DNA from: Hymenobacter sp. BT188
GTDB lineage: Bacteria; Bacteroidota; Bacteroidia; Cytophagales; Hymenobacteraceae
Assembly (NCBI RefSeq): GCF_014333585.1
Contig: NZ_JACSCW010000005.1
Coordinates: 372,001-436,000, forward strand
Direction: 5' to 3'
DNA length: 64,000 nt
The position numbers and the translations under genes are program-made. This document shows positions 17,707 through 26,681 of the stretch, piece after piece (the first letter of the stretch is position 1; the number at the start of each line of letters is the position of its first letter). The notes under the pieces were generated by a model. The model ran no database searches. It was not told where the DNA came from and saw nothing but the letters and a program-made list of their open reading frames with translations.

Positions 17707-18972
17707 ATGCTCGCCTTGCGCCTGACACTGGAAAGCTTCCGCTTCGCGTGGCAAGCTCTCAAATCCAATTTGCTGCGCACTATTCTTTCTTTGCTGGGCG
17801 TCACGGTAGGCATTTTTGCTATCATCGCCGTTTTTACCGTCGTCGATTCGCTGGAGTCGAATATCCGGCAGAGCATGGATTTTCTGGGTGAGAAAGTGGT
17901 TTACGTTGGTAAGTGGCCCTGGAAGTTCGAACCTAATCGGCCTTGGTGGAAATATTTCAACCGCCCTGTGCCCACCCAGCGCGAGTTTCGCGCTATACAG
18001 CGCATGCTGAACCCCAATAGCCATATGGGAATGGCCATTATGGCTAATACGGGTGGTAATACGTTGAAGGCCGGCAATAACAGCCTTACCGACTGTAACT
18101 TGCAGGGTGTAAGCTACGAATATCAGCAGGTTTCAAAGGTACCCATTGCGGAAGGCCGCTATTTTACCCCCCAGGAAATTGACCTCGCCCGCAACGTAGC
18201 CATTATCGGGGCCGACATCGCTGAAAATCTCTTTGGTGGCAGCTCTGCCTTGGGGCGCGAGTTCTCGGCTCGTGGGCGCAAATTCACCGTGATTGGGGTG
18301 ATGAAAAAAGAAGGTAAAAAGCTGATTGACACGCCCAGTAATGATACCAACTGCCTGATTACCTTCGGCATGTTCAGCCAAATCTTTGCCGTCAATAATG
18401 GTAGTAGCATGGGCGGCGTATCGCCCAATATCATTGTGAAAGGCCGCGAAGACGATCAAAACCTCGCTAATCTAGAATCGGAGTTGCAAGGTGTGATGCG
18501 CAACGTACGGGGCCTCAAGCCGCGCGAGGAAGACAACTTTGCCCTCAACCGACCCGAGATGTTCGGTGAGCTTATCTCCAAGCTGTTTTCGGTAATTGGA
18601 GTAGCTGGCGCCGTTATTGGCAGCTTTGCTATGCTGGTGGGGGGCTTTGGTATTGCCAACATCATGTTTGTATCGGTGAAGGAGCGCACCAACATTATTG
18701 GTATTCAGAAGTCGTTGGGGGCCAAAAACTACTTTATCCTGTTTCAGTTTCTGTTCGAAGCTATCTTCCTGTGTCTGATTGGTGGCGCGGCCGGCATTTT
18801 CCTAGTCTTTCTGATCACGTTGATACCCCAGGATTCGTTGCCTTTGTTTCTTTCGGCTGGCAACGTAACGCTGGGGCTCACCGTATCGGTGGTCATCGGT
18901 ATTCTGGCAGGTATTATTCCAGCGGTCTTGGCATCCAACCTTGATCCGGTTATTGCCATCCGCTCGAAGTAA
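17707..18972 (+). CDS. ABC transporter permease, MacB/FtsX type
   Basis: A 421-residue inner-membrane protein. There is one membrane helix near residues 20-45 (LLRTILSLLGVTVGIFAIIAVFTVV), then a long extracytoplasmic MacB_PCD-like domain (about 50-280). Three membrane helices at the C-terminal end form the FtsX domain (GVAGAVIGSFAMLVGGFGIANIM; FEAIFLCLIGGAAGIFLVFLI; GLTVSVVIGILAGIIPAVLAS). It ends in the family pattern ASNLDPVIAIRSK. Such permeases work with an ATPase of the LolD/MacB group in mechanotransmission or export. No partner ATPase is adjacent, so it must be encoded elsewhere. About 200 bases upstream hold no recognised gene. Confidence 0.9.
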   Translation: MLALRLTLESFRFAWQALKSNLLRTILSLLGVTVGIFAIIAVFTVVDSLESNIRQSMDFLGEKVVYVGKWPWKFEPNRPWWKYFNRPVPTQREFRAIQRMLNPNSHMGMAIMANTGGNTLKAGNNSLTDCNLQGVSYEYQQVSKVPIAEGRYFTPQEIDLARNVAIIGADIAENLFGGSSALGREFSARGRKFTVIGVMKKEGKKLIDTPSNDTNCLITFGMFSQIFAVNNGSSMGGVSPNIIVKGREDDQNLANLESELQGVMRNVRGLKPREEDNFALNRPEMFGELISKLFSVIGVAGAVIGSFAMLVGGFGIANIMFVSVKERTNIIGIQKSLGAKNYFILFQFLFEAIFLCLIGGAAGIFLVFLITLIPQDSLPLFLSAGNVTLGLTVSVVIGILAGIIPAVLASNLDPVIAIRSK

Positions 18973-19170
18973 AACAGGTGGAGTAAGTAAGCTCCTTGTC
19001 TTGCACAACAGAGCCAAAGCCTTATCTTGCACGCCCCGGTTTTGGGAGGAGGGCAATTGCGCGTTTTGGTCGCTAGGCTTCTAATTATCTTTCTTTTTCT
19101 TTAAAAACAGGCTCGCGGCGCCGAAAAGTGCTTGCTAATTCCCGTAAGCGGGCTTAAAAGTGCAGTATCT

Positions 19171-20034
19171 ATGACTAAGCTTAAAAAAACCAGTCGGACC
19201 AAAATCCACGACGAAACCCTGAATGCAGGTAGTGGACAGACGATCAGTCAGCCTAATGTGAACGACAACAAGGTAACTTCCATCAGCGAAATTCGGGAGC
19301 AAACCAGCGGGCAGCGCACCCTGCAGCTCGATGATGAGCAGCGCATCCGGCGCGCGTTCGTGGACAAGGACTGGAACGAGATTAAGATTGCCGACTCCTG
19401 GCAGATCTTCAAGGTGATGGCCGAATTCGTGGAAGGCTTCGAGAAGATGAGCAAAATTGGCCCCTGCGTGTCGATTTTTGGTTCAGCTCGCACCAAGCCA
19501 GACAATCCTTACTATCAAGTAGCTGAGGAGATTGCGGCCAAGCTCGTGCGCCATGGCTACGGCGTAATTACGGGCGGTGGACCTGGTATCATGGAAGCCG
19601 GCAACAAAGGGGCTCGCTCTGAAGGCGGCCGTTCGGTAGGTCTCAACATTGAGTTGCCCTTCGAGCAATTTCACAACATCTATATCGACCCCGATAAGAT
19701 CATCAACTTCGATTACTTCTTCGTACGGAAGGTGATGTTCGTGAAGTACGCGCAGGGCTTCATCGGTATGCCCGGCGGCTTTGGCACACTAGATGAGCTA
19801 TTTGAGGCTATCACGCTGATTCAAACCAAGAAGATTGGCCGTTTCCCTATCGTGCTGGTTGGGTCTCGCTATTGGGAAGGTATGTTCAAGTGGATTGAGG
19901 AAGTGATGCTGTACGAGGAGCGCAATATCTCTGCTGAGGATATGCAGTTGGTGCAAATCGTGGATGATGCCGCTTCGGCCGTCAAAATCATCGACGATTT
20001 CTACTCCAAGTACCTGCTCTCGCCAAACTTCTAA
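19171..20034 (+). CDS. LOG-family (TIGR00730) Rossmann-fold protein
   Basis: A 287-residue protein with a divergent N-terminal extension of about 90 residues. The LOG/lysine-decarboxylase-like fold follows: SIFGSARTKPDNP, then GGGPGIMEAGNKGA and PGGFGTLDELFEAITL. These carry the GGGxG and PGGxGTxxE motifs of LOG proteins, which in several organisms are nucleotide 5'-monophosphate phosphoribohydrolases (PpnN or cytokinin-activating). The middle has NFDYFFVRKVMF, as in the long Bacteroidota group. ATG 19171 (MTKLKKTSRTK) was taken; the longer frame has no better evidence. A terminator at 20071 follows. Confidence 0.88.
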   Translation: MTKLKKTSRTKIHDETLNAGSGQTISQPNVNDNKVTSISEIREQTSGQRTLQLDDEQRIRRAFVDKDWNEIKIADSWQIFKVMAEFVEGFEKMSKIGPCVSIFGSARTKPDNPYYQVAEEIAAKLVRHGYGVITGGGPGIMEAGNKGARSEGGRSVGLNIELPFEQFHNIYIDPDKIINFDYFFVRKVMFVKYAQGFIGMPGGFGTLDELFEAITLIQTKKIGRFPIVLVGSRYWEGMFKWIEEVMLYEERNISAEDMQLVQIVDDAASAVKIIDDFYSKYLLSPNF

Positions 20035-20070
20035 TTCAGAAACAAGCTCAGGTATTAAGCCGTTATTTGA

Positions 20071-20105
20071 ACCGGCGACGGAAATGCTTCCGTCGCCGGT
20101 TTTTT
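20071..20105 (+). terminator. terminator of the LOG-family gene
   Basis: ACCGGCGACGG and CCGTCGCCGGT flank an eight-base loop and are followed by TTTTTT. The hairpin lies between the LOG gene and the lycopene cyclase, whose longest reading frame runs through it. Confidence 0.88.
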
Positions 20106-20111
20106 GTGTTT

Positions 20112-21287
20112 GTGCAAACTGATTTCGACTATTTGATAGTGGGTGGTGGGGCCGCCGGCCTGAGTCTGGCGTATGCGCTGGCCCAGGAGCCACGCCTGCG
20201 CAACAAGCGAGTACTGCTGTTGGAGCCGGCTGCCAAAGACCAAAACGACCGCACATGGTCATTCTGGTCAGATGCGCCGTCGCCGTTTGATAGCATTGTC
20301 GCCCACGAGTGGCAGCAGTTAGCCTTTCGTAGTCCGGACTTCGAGCAAGTTTTCCCGCTTAGTCGCCACCGTTACAAGATGATTCGGGGGCTGGATTTCT
20401 ACCAGTTCGTACATGCCGCTCTGGCCAACACCCCACAGTTCACTTTAGTCCGTGCTACTGTTGATAACCTCGAAAATTTGCCCCCCAGCGGTGTGGTAGC
20501 GCATACATCGGCTGGGGAATTTACGGCTAGATACGCTTTTGATAGTCGGCCGCCGGTTATTGATAAGCAACCGGAGAAGCACCGCTATCTGCTCCAACAT
20601 TTTGTGGGCTGGGAGGTAGAAACCGAGCAGGATGTGTTCGATCCGGAAACTGTGGAATTTATGGATTTTCGGGGGCCACAATACCATGAGCCGCGCTTTA
20701 TGTATGTGCTGCCTTTCAGCCCGCGTCGGGCATTGGTAGAGTACACACTGTTTTCAGGGGAGCTACTGCCCAAAGCTGCCTACGAAGCCGCTATGCATGA
20801 TTATCTCACTATCACGCTCAGCTTAAAAAACTACCGAATAGAGGCGGAAGAGGTAGGCGCTATTCCCATGACCGATCATCCGCTACCCGCCCGTCGGGGG
20901 GCAAATATTATCAATCTGGGGACGCGCGCTGGGCGGGCTAAGCCAAGTACGGGCTACGCTTTCAAACGCATTCAGGCGCATACGGCCCGCATAGTGGAAG
21001 CGCTGGCTACTACCGGCACCCCACCGTCCGACCTTACTGGCGACCGGTGGCAATTTCGCCTCTTCGATACCTTGCTGCTCGATATCATGCAGCGCCGCGG
21101 CGAAACCACCCGCGATATTTTCACCGAATTATTCCAGCATAATCCAGTGGAGCGCATCTTTGACTTCTTAGATGAGCGCACTTCCTGGGTCGAGAACTTT
21201 CAGGTGATGAACTCGGTGACGCCGTGGCCATTTATGCGTTCTATCGGGCAGGTGTTACGAGGCAAGCCAGGGAAACGAAGAGAGTAG
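20112..21287 (+). CDS. crtY: lycopene beta-cyclase (CrtY/CrtL-type)
   Basis: A flavoprotein of about 391 residues that cyclises the ends of lycopene to beta-carotene. The N-terminal FAD/NAD-binding site is FDYLIVGGGAAGLSLAYAL. The cyclase-specific segment DRTWSFW lies near residue 55. Later come FMDFRGPQ and AFKRIQAHTARIVEAL. Coloured Bacteroidota use it for hydroxylated carotenoids such as zeaxanthin. The longest frame begins with a TTG inside the upstream terminator, so initiation at GTG 20112 (reading VQTDFDYLIVGGG) or GTG 20106 is more likely. It is convergent with the ABC ATPase gene, only eight bases apart, and no hairpin is seen between them. Confidence 0.88.
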   Translation: MQTDFDYLIVGGGAAGLSLAYALAQEPRLRNKRVLLLEPAAKDQNDRTWSFWSDAPSPFDSIVAHEWQQLAFRSPDFEQVFPLSRHRYKMIRGLDFYQFVHAALANTPQFTLVRATVDNLENLPPSGVVAHTSAGEFTARYAFDSRPPVIDKQPEKHRYLLQHFVGWEVETEQDVFDPETVEFMDFRGPQYHEPRFMYVLPFSPRRALVEYTLFSGELLPKAAYEAAMHDYLTITLSLKNYRIEAEEVGAIPMTDHPLPARRGANIINLGTRAGRAKPSTGYAFKRIQAHTARIVEALATTGTPPSDLTGDRWQFRLFDTLLLDIMQRRGETTRDIFTELFQHNPVERIFDFLDERTSWVENFQVMNSVTPWPFMRSIGQVLRGKPGKRRE

Positions 21288-21295
21288 GTGCAAGC

Positions 21296-22087
21296 TTAAG
21301 AAATACGCTCAATCCGCAGGCTTTCCTCACTTTCCAGATACGCTTTTGCCCCCCGCACGCTCTCAGGGGTCAATAATTCCAATTCTGGCTTCGGAAGCGA
21401 CAAATTGAGTAAGTAGCCCGTCATGGGGGGCAAATTGTCGAGGTCGTGGGTGATGCAGAGTACGGTTTTGCCCGCCTCTAATACCCAGCTTTGCAGCAGA
21501 TCGAACACGCGGCGGCGGTAATACACGTCGAGCTGTTGGGTGGGCTCGTCGAGGAGGTAAAGCTGAGCGTCTTGCAGCGCGAGTTGCGCTAGCCACACCA
21601 GCTGCTGCTCACCGCCAGATAGCAAAGTAAAGTCGCGGTGAGCGAGGTGAGCGGCACCCACGCGGGCCAGGGCTTCATCAGCCTGGGCGTAATCAGTGGG
21701 CCCATAAACACTCAGAAAACGCTGGTGGCGGAAGCGGCCCATCACGACCAGTTCACGCACTTCAATAGGGAAGCTGACAGTATTGCGCTGGGGCAGATGG
21801 GCCAACAAACCACTAGCCGCTGGTTGGCGCTCGGTGCGTAGGTCGTGGCCAAATACCTGCACGCTGCCCTGGTAAGGTATGCGGCCGGTAAGCGCTCTGA
21901 AAAGTGTGCTTTTGCCGCAGCCATTATGCCCCACAATGGCTACAAATGCCGGTGTGGGCACGCACAAAAAAAGGTTGCGGAGCAGAACGCGCTGTTCATA
22001 CCCCGCAACCAGATTCTGTATTGTTAAAGGAGTTGAGAGTTGAGCGCTGGCGGTCGGAGCAGACTGACTGTCGGGTATACCACTCAT
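21296..22087 (-). CDS. ABC transporter ATP-binding protein (metal/siderophore type)
   Basis: A 263-residue ATPase. Walker A is GHNGCGKST (about 54-62), the Q-loop region is LAHLPQRN, the signature motif is LLSGGEQQLVWLAQ, Walker B is LYLLDEPTQQLD and the switch His is in CITHDLD. The pattern, including VRELVVMGRFRHQRF and the next residues, resembles FecE/ZnuC-type ATPases for siderophore, haem or metal import. No permease or binding protein is adjacent. ATG 22087 is clear. The C-terminus has a short extension after LPPMTGYLLNLS. Confidence 0.85.
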   Translation of the reverse strand: MSGIPDSQSAPTASAQLSTPLTIQNLVAGYEQRVLLRNLFLCVPTPAFVAIVGHNGCGKSTLFRALTGRIPYQGSVQVFGHDLRTERQPAASGLLAHLPQRNTVSFPIEVRELVVMGRFRHQRFLSVYGPTDYAQADEALARVGAAHLAHRDFTLLSGGEQQLVWLAQLALQDAQLYLLDEPTQQLDVYYRRRVFDLLQSWVLEAGKTVLCITHDLDNLPPMTGYLLNLSLPKPELELLTPESVRGAKAYLESEESLRIERIS

Positions 22088-22129
22088 CCAATCCGTTCTA
22101 ACTTCGGCTGCTAACTCCTGGCTTCTTTC

Positions 22130-22351
22130 TTAGTACTCGTCTTCATTGAACATGAAGTCTTCCTTGGTCGGGTAGTCCGGCCAAACTTCTTCGATGTTCT
22201 CGTAGGGTTGGCCGTCATCCTCCAATGCCTGCAGGTTTTCCACCACTTCCATCGGGGCACCCGAGCGGATGGAGTAATCAATCAGTTCATCCTTGGTGGC
22301 GGGCCAGGGGGCATCTTCCAGATAGGAAGCAAGTTCCAGAGTCCAATACAT
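22130..22351 (-). CDS. DUF2795 small acidic protein
   Basis: A 73-residue, acidic, soluble protein: MYWTLELASYLEDAPWPATK, then DELIDYSIRSGAP and a C-terminus of YPTKEDFMFNEDEY. This matches the short DUF2795 proteins found widely in Bacteroidota. The function is unknown; the fold is probably a small helical domain. It is 141 bases downstream of the DUF349 gene on the same strand and may be co-transcribed. Short but well conserved, so it is likely a real gene. Confidence 0.88.
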   Translation of the reverse strand: MYWTLELASYLEDAPWPATKDELIDYSIRSGAPMEVVENLQALEDDGQPYENIEEVWPDYPTKEDFMFNEDEY

Positions 22352-22492
22352 AATGGTGTGCTACAAAAAAAGTGGGCAAATGTAAAGTTGTGATATGCCG
22401 ATGAGCAAAAACCCGGCCGGCTGAAAACGCCTGCCAAAGCGGCGCAACGGCGTTTGCTTCCCGACAACGTAAAAAGTGCTGTAAGGTTCAGC

Positions 22493-23797
22493 CTAAGCAG
22501 GTAAGCGCTGGCGTAACAGCTCAATAAGATCGGTTTTTGTGCGGATTTTTCGCTCGAATCCCCGGATTTTTCCTTCCAGCATATTGCGGAAAGTTTCGTT
22601 GCCGGGAGAGTCGCTGAGCTTGCCCAGGTTTTCCTGTAGCACTTCCTGTTCCTGCTTATCGTACTTGATAAAGTCGCGGAGGGCCTGCACGCGAGCGTTT
22701 ATTTTGTCTTCGGGTGAGCCGGTTTCTGGTGCATTAGGCTGACGCTTGCGGATAAAGTGCTCCAATGCGCTCATCTCAAATACTTTGTCGCAGGCCATGA
22801 TGAACTGTTCCCATACGCGGTCAGATTCTTCGCCGCGTACGGGGCCCACCTTTTTCCAGGCAGCCTGCAGTTCCTTGGCGCGCGCCACGGCCGCCGACAT
22901 TGGCTGATTAAGCAGGGCTTCAGCCTCGGCTACCAGTGCGCGCTTGCGGCTCAGGTTGTCATCCATGTAGCCGTCTTTGGCATCCACTCGCTTCGTGCTG
23001 ATGTGCTCTTTCAGGCGGTCGAAAAAGTGGTTGTGAGCAGCCCGAAAGCGCGTCCACAATTCATTAGCTTGTTTGCGGGGCAAAGAGCCGCCCACCTCTT
23101 TCCAGTCCTGCTGTAGTTGCTTGAGTTGGCGGGTGGTTTCTTCGTAGTCTTCCGAGTTTTGGATGGCTTCCGACTTGCGGATCAGGTCGCGGTACTTGTC
23201 TACCACCCGATTCGACATAGCCTTTTTATCGGCCAGGAACTCCTTTTTGCGTACAAAAAACTGATCTACTGCTTCGCGGAAGCGGTTTTCCAGCTCTTCG
23301 GTGAGGTGCTTTTCTACGGGGCCAGTCTTTATCCAGGCTTGGCGCAGCTCCTGAAGCTTTTCGCCGGCCGTCTGCCAGTCGATGCTGTCGCGCAGAGCCT
23401 CAGCCTCCTGAATCAGCGTAATCTTGGTGTTCAGGTTCTTCTCGCGGTTGCGGGCTACTGTTACTTTAATGCCTTCTTCAGCTTCGGTGAGGCGGTGGTG
23501 CAGGGCCTCAAAATCGCCCAGAGCATCGTAGGAGGCCATTTGCTCCTTCAGGTGCAGGGCTTTCATCAGAAAAGAACCCTTGTTCTCCGATTCTTCGATC
23601 TTAGCCAGTAAGTCTTCTACCTTGGCCCGAAAGCTCTCGAAACGCTGAGCAAAGTACTGAAGCGAGGCCTCCTCGGATTCTTTAACCTGCCCAACCTGAC
23701 GGGCCGGCAAATCCATAAACGAGCGTAGCCACACTTGGTCGCCCTCGACGTAGCCGTAGCGCCGGGCTTCGGCCAGCAGGTGATCTTGTGGTTCCAT
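22493..23797 (-). CDS. DUF349 domain protein, coiled coil
   Basis: A 434-residue, highly charged, mostly helical protein. DUF349-type repeats are visible, each ending in a (W)KxxGPV-like segment: AWIKTGPVEKH, DWKEVGGSLPRKQ and AWKKVGPVRGEESD, separated by about 70-80 residues. DUF349 proteins are abundant in Bacteroidota. Some are linked to DNA topology or nucleoid functions, but no role is established. There is no signal peptide or membrane helix. ATG 23797 is clear. The G6C motif is absent from its coding sequence. Confidence 0.87.
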   Translation of the reverse strand: MEPQDHLLAEARRYGYVEGDQVWLRSFMDLPARQVGQVKESEEASLQYFAQRFESFRAKVEDLLAKIEESENKGSFLMKALHLKEQMASYDALGDFEALHHRLTEAEEGIKVTVARNREKNLNTKITLIQEAEALRDSIDWQTAGEKLQELRQAWIKTGPVEKHLTEELENRFREAVDQFFVRKKEFLADKKAMSNRVVDKYRDLIRKSEAIQNSEDYEETTRQLKQLQQDWKEVGGSLPRKQANELWTRFRAAHNHFFDRLKEHISTKRVDAKDGYMDDNLSRKRALVAEAEALLNQPMSAAVARAKELQAAWKKVGPVRGEESDRVWEQFIMACDKVFEMSALEHFIRKRQPNAPETGSPEDKINARVQALRDFIKYDKQEQEVLQENLGKLSDSPGNETFRNMLEGKIRGFERKIRTKTDLIELLRQRLPA

Positions 23798-24256
23798 ACT
23801 AATGATAATAATAACGCGAAAGCGGCTAGGTGGTGGGATCGGAAGGGTAAAGAACGGTATTAGCTGACTACAAGTTTACGGGATGGAAAGCACATTCGCT
23901 GCCTGTGAAACCCTGGGTTTAAACGGCGGAAACTTAGGGCAGGCTGCCTACCTTTGGCCGGTTCGCCGAGTTAGCCAGGGTTATCTGAACCGAACGTAAG
24001 CCAACGCCGCAAGGTTAGGCTATGAGTGGGTAACCAAGTTGAAACGGACGAATTGATCTAAGCCCTTATCCAGCAGACTGTCATGCAGAGCGGAGCGAAG
24101 CATCCCGCGTGCTGATGTGTTTAATTAGTAATCCTGATAAACACGCGAGATGCTTCGCTCCGCTCTGCATGACCGCCTTTTTTATACGAAATCTGACTGT
24201 CGCGGCAGCTTGTTTTGTCGCCTAAAAACTTTAAAAAAAGCCCCCCACCAATCTCT
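23798..24256. other. 459-base intergenic region with REP-like element
   Basis: No gene is supported here. It holds the divergent starts of the DUF349 gene and ettA, a plus-strand TACCTTTG at 23949-23956 (possible promoter about 300 bases before ettA) and the palindromic element at 24080-24173. An AAAAAGCCCCCCA half-motif lies at about 24235, just before the ettA ATG. Confidence 0.6.
24080..24173. repeat. REP-like palindromic element, copy 1
   Basis: Two 32-base arms (24080-24111 and 24142-24173) are inverted copies with one mismatch. The arm contains GCAGAGCGGAGCGAAGCATC. The 30-base spacer includes TTAGTAATCCTG, which also occurs in the second copy at 55010-55102. The structure resembles REPIN elements, which are mobilised by RAYT transposases in other bacteria; no RAYT gene is in the window. 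Confidence 0.85.
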
Positions 24257-25918
24257 ATGAGCGAAACGATCATCTTCTCAATGGCCGGCGTGAGCAAAGT
24301 GTATCCGCCCCAGAAACAGGTTCTCAAGAATATTTACCTCTCGTTTTTCTACGGCGCCAAAATCGGCGTGCTCGGTCTGAACGGCTCAGGTAAGTCGTCG
24401 CTGCTGAAAGTAATTGCCGGCGTCGATAAGCAGATTCAGGGCGAAGTAGTGTGGTCGCCGGGCTACTCGGTGGGCTACTTAGAACAGGAGCCCCAACTCG
24501 ACCCCACCAAAACGGTGATGGAAGTGGTGCAGGAAGGCGCGGCCGAAACCGTGGCGCTGCTCAAGGAATTCGACGAGATAAACGAGGCCTTCGGGGCCGA
24601 AGATGCCGACTTCGACAAGCTACTCGAGCGTCAGGGCATCGTACAGGAGCGCCTCGACCAACTGGACGCCTGGAACCTGGACAGCAAGCTGGAGCGCGCC
24701 ATGGACGCCCTCCGCACCCCCGACGGTGATGCCATCGTGGGCAACCTCTCGGGAGGTGAAAAGCGCCGCGTAGCCCTCTGCCGCCTGCTCCTGCAAGAAC
24801 CTGATGTGCTGCTACTGGACGAGCCCACCAACCACCTCGACGCCGAGAGCGTGCTGTGGCTGGAGCAACACTTGCAGCAGTACAAAGGCACCGTGATTGC
24901 CGTAACCCACGACCGCTACTTCCTCGACAACGTAGCTGGCTGGATTCTGGAGCTGGACCGCGGTGAGGGTATTCCGTGGAAGGGCAACTACTCCTCATGG
25001 CTGGAGCAGAAGTCGAACCGCTTGGCTCAGGAAGAGAAAACCGAGAGCAAGCGCCAGAAAACCTTGCAGCGGGAGCTGGAGTGGGTGCGTATGTCGCCCA
25101 AAGCCCGGCAGGCTAAGAGCAAGGCCCGCGTGGCTGGCTACGACAAGATGGTAAGCGCTGATGTGAAGGAAAAGGAGCAGAAGCTGGAGCTATTTATTCC
25201 CGACGGTCCTCGTTTGGGCGGGCAGGTAATTGAAGCCCACAACATCTCCAAAGCTTTCGGCGACAAGCTATTATTTGAAAACCTGAGCTTTGCTCTGCCT
25301 CAGGGTGGTATCGTGGGCATTATCGGACCGAACGGAGCGGGTAAATCCACCTTATTCCGCCTCATTACTAACCAACTGGAAGCCGACGCCGGCACCTTTG
25401 AGGTTGGCCCCACAGTGCAGGTTGCCTACGTGGATCAGCAGCACGACACGCTGGAGCCCAACAAGTCCGTGTTCGAGACGATTTCAGGCGGCACCGAAAC
25501 CATGCTGCTGGCGGGACGGCCGGTGAATGCCCGTGCCTATGTGAGCAACTTTAACTTCCGCGGCGGCGACCAGGAAAAGAAAGTTGGTAACCTCTCCGGT
25601 GGAGAGCGCAACCGCGTGCATCTGGCCACAACGCTGAAGCAGGGGGCAAATTTGCTGCTGCTCGATGAGCCCACTAACGACTTGGACGTAAACGCCATCC
25701 GGGCGCTGGAAGACGCGCTGGAGAACTTCGCCGGTTGCGCCGTTATCATCAGCCACGACCGCTGGTTCCTCGACCGCTTGGCTACGCACATTCTGGCTTT
25801 TGAGGGCAACTCGGAAGTGGTCTGGTTTGAGGGAAACTTCTCGGATTATGAGGAAGCCAAGAAGAAGCGTCTGGGTGATGTGGAGCCCAAGCGTGTACGG
25901 TACAAGAAGCTGGGGTAG
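24257..25918 (+). CDS. ettA: energy-dependent translational throttle protein, ABC-F
   Basis: A 553-residue tandem ABC ATPase without membrane segments. EttA binds the ribosomal E site and gates elongation by ATP/ADP ratio. The first module has Walker A GLNGSGKSS, signature NLSGGEKRRVALCRLLL and Walker B LLLDEPTNHLDAES. The linker (P-site tRNA interaction motif) region contains EWVRMSPKARQAKSKAR. The second module has GPNGAGKST, NLSGGERNRVHLATTL and LLLDEPTNDLD. Length and the VWFEGNFSDYEEAKKKRLG tail fit EttA. ATG 24257 (MSETIIFSMAGVSK) matches the family start. A REP-like element and a half G6C motif lie in its leader. A terminator follows. Confidence 0.96.
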   Translation: MSETIIFSMAGVSKVYPPQKQVLKNIYLSFFYGAKIGVLGLNGSGKSSLLKVIAGVDKQIQGEVVWSPGYSVGYLEQEPQLDPTKTVMEVVQEGAAETVALLKEFDEINEAFGAEDADFDKLLERQGIVQERLDQLDAWNLDSKLERAMDALRTPDGDAIVGNLSGGEKRRVALCRLLLQEPDVLLLDEPTNHLDAESVLWLEQHLQQYKGTVIAVTHDRYFLDNVAGWILELDRGEGIPWKGNYSSWLEQKSNRLAQEEKTESKRQKTLQRELEWVRMSPKARQAKSKARVAGYDKMVSADVKEKEQKLELFIPDGPRLGGQVIEAHNISKAFGDKLLFENLSFALPQGGIVGIIGPNGAGKSTLFRLITNQLEADAGTFEVGPTVQVAYVDQQHDTLEPNKSVFETISGGTETMLLAGRPVNARAYVSNFNFRGGDQEKKVGNLSGGERNRVHLATTLKQGANLLLLDEPTNDLDVNAIRALEDALENFAGCAVIISHDRWFLDRLATHILAFEGNSEVVWFEGNFSDYEEAKKKRLGDVEPKRVRYKKLG

Positions 25919-25940
25919 GTAATTGCCATACTTAATTATT

Positions 25941-25980
25941 CAAAGAAGCCTTAGCTACACATGTAGCTAAGGCTTCTTTG
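25941..25980 (+). terminator. terminator of ettA
   Basis: CAAAGAAGCCTTAGCTACA pairs with TGTAGCTAAGGCTTCTTTG around a two-base loop. It lies 22 bases after the ettA stop; the convergent LuxR-type gene may share it. Confidence 0.85.
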
Positions 25981-26057
25981 AGTTTAGCGGGCAGCTACCT
26001 TTTACTTTCTGACTACATATAAGCTTACTACAAGCACTACATTAGTGCCACTGGCCT

Positions 26058-26681
26058 CTACGCCGCCACCCAGCCCTCCCGCATCGCCTGTACTACCAGC
26101 CCTACCAGTGTTTTGGCCCCCGTTTTTTGCAGTAAAGCCCGGCGGTGGCTTTCCACCGTGCGCACGCTCAGAAACAGGCGGTCGGCAATTTCCTGGTTGC
26201 AGTGGTCGGCAATTACCAGCCGTAATACCTCCAGCTCGCGGCGGCTGAAAGGTGTAGGCGGCGCGCTTCGGCGGGCAGGTCGGGTGGCGCAGCCAATAGA
26301 ATCATCCGGGCGAATTAGGCCGCCTACGCACTTTATCAATTCCGTGGGTGTAGCGCGGCGTGGAAGTAAAGTGTAGCCCATTTGCGCCAGCAGGTGGCAA
26401 GTAGTACTGGGTAGGTGCCGCCTAGTGAGGAGCACTAGTTGCTGCTGGCTGTGGGCGCCGTGCAGCTGCAGCAACTGGGGCAGCAAGCTGGAGTCGGCAG
26501 CCATGGCATCGACAATAACCAGCGTGAAGCGCTGCTGTGCCAGCAGAGCCAGAAGCTGGTCGGGGTCGGGGAGGATACAAATGCGCAGGGTCGGCCATGT
26601 TTCGCGCAACATAGCAGTCAGGCCTAAGCGGTGTAGCGTGGATGGGGCAGCAACTAATACATCCCCTGCGGGCATAGTCAT
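26058..26681 (-). CDS. LuxR-family response regulator (REC-like + HTH)
   Basis: A 207-residue regulator. The N-terminal receiver-like domain (about 1-125) has the VLVAAP start and LVIVDA with the likely phospho-acceptor Asp near 58. Asp residues at the very N-terminus are scarce, so it may be a degenerate receiver. A linker follows, then a NarL/LuxR HTH (about 143-205) with FSRRELEVLRLVIADHCNQEIAD, LFLSVRTVESHRRALL and TGAKTLVGLVV. It binds DNA as a dimer. No kinase is adjacent on the same strand, but a PAS kinase gene begins 400 bases away in divergent orientation and could be its partner. ATG 26681 or 26675. Confidence 0.88.
   Translation of the reverse strand: MTMPAGDVLVAAPSTLHRLGLTAMLRETWPTLRICILPDPDQLLALLAQQRFTLVIVDAMAADSSLLPQLLQLHGAHSQQQLVLLTRRHLPSTTCHLLAQMGYTLLPRRATPTELIKCVGGLIRPDDSIGCATRPARRSAPPTPFSRRELEVLRLVIADHCNQEIADRLFLSVRTVESHRRALLQKTGAKTLVGLVVQAMREGWVAA

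Noticed and set aside
24121-24327. Small minus-strand frame containing HAERSEASR
   Set aside because: This is only the translation of the REP-like palindrome and its flank, not a gene.
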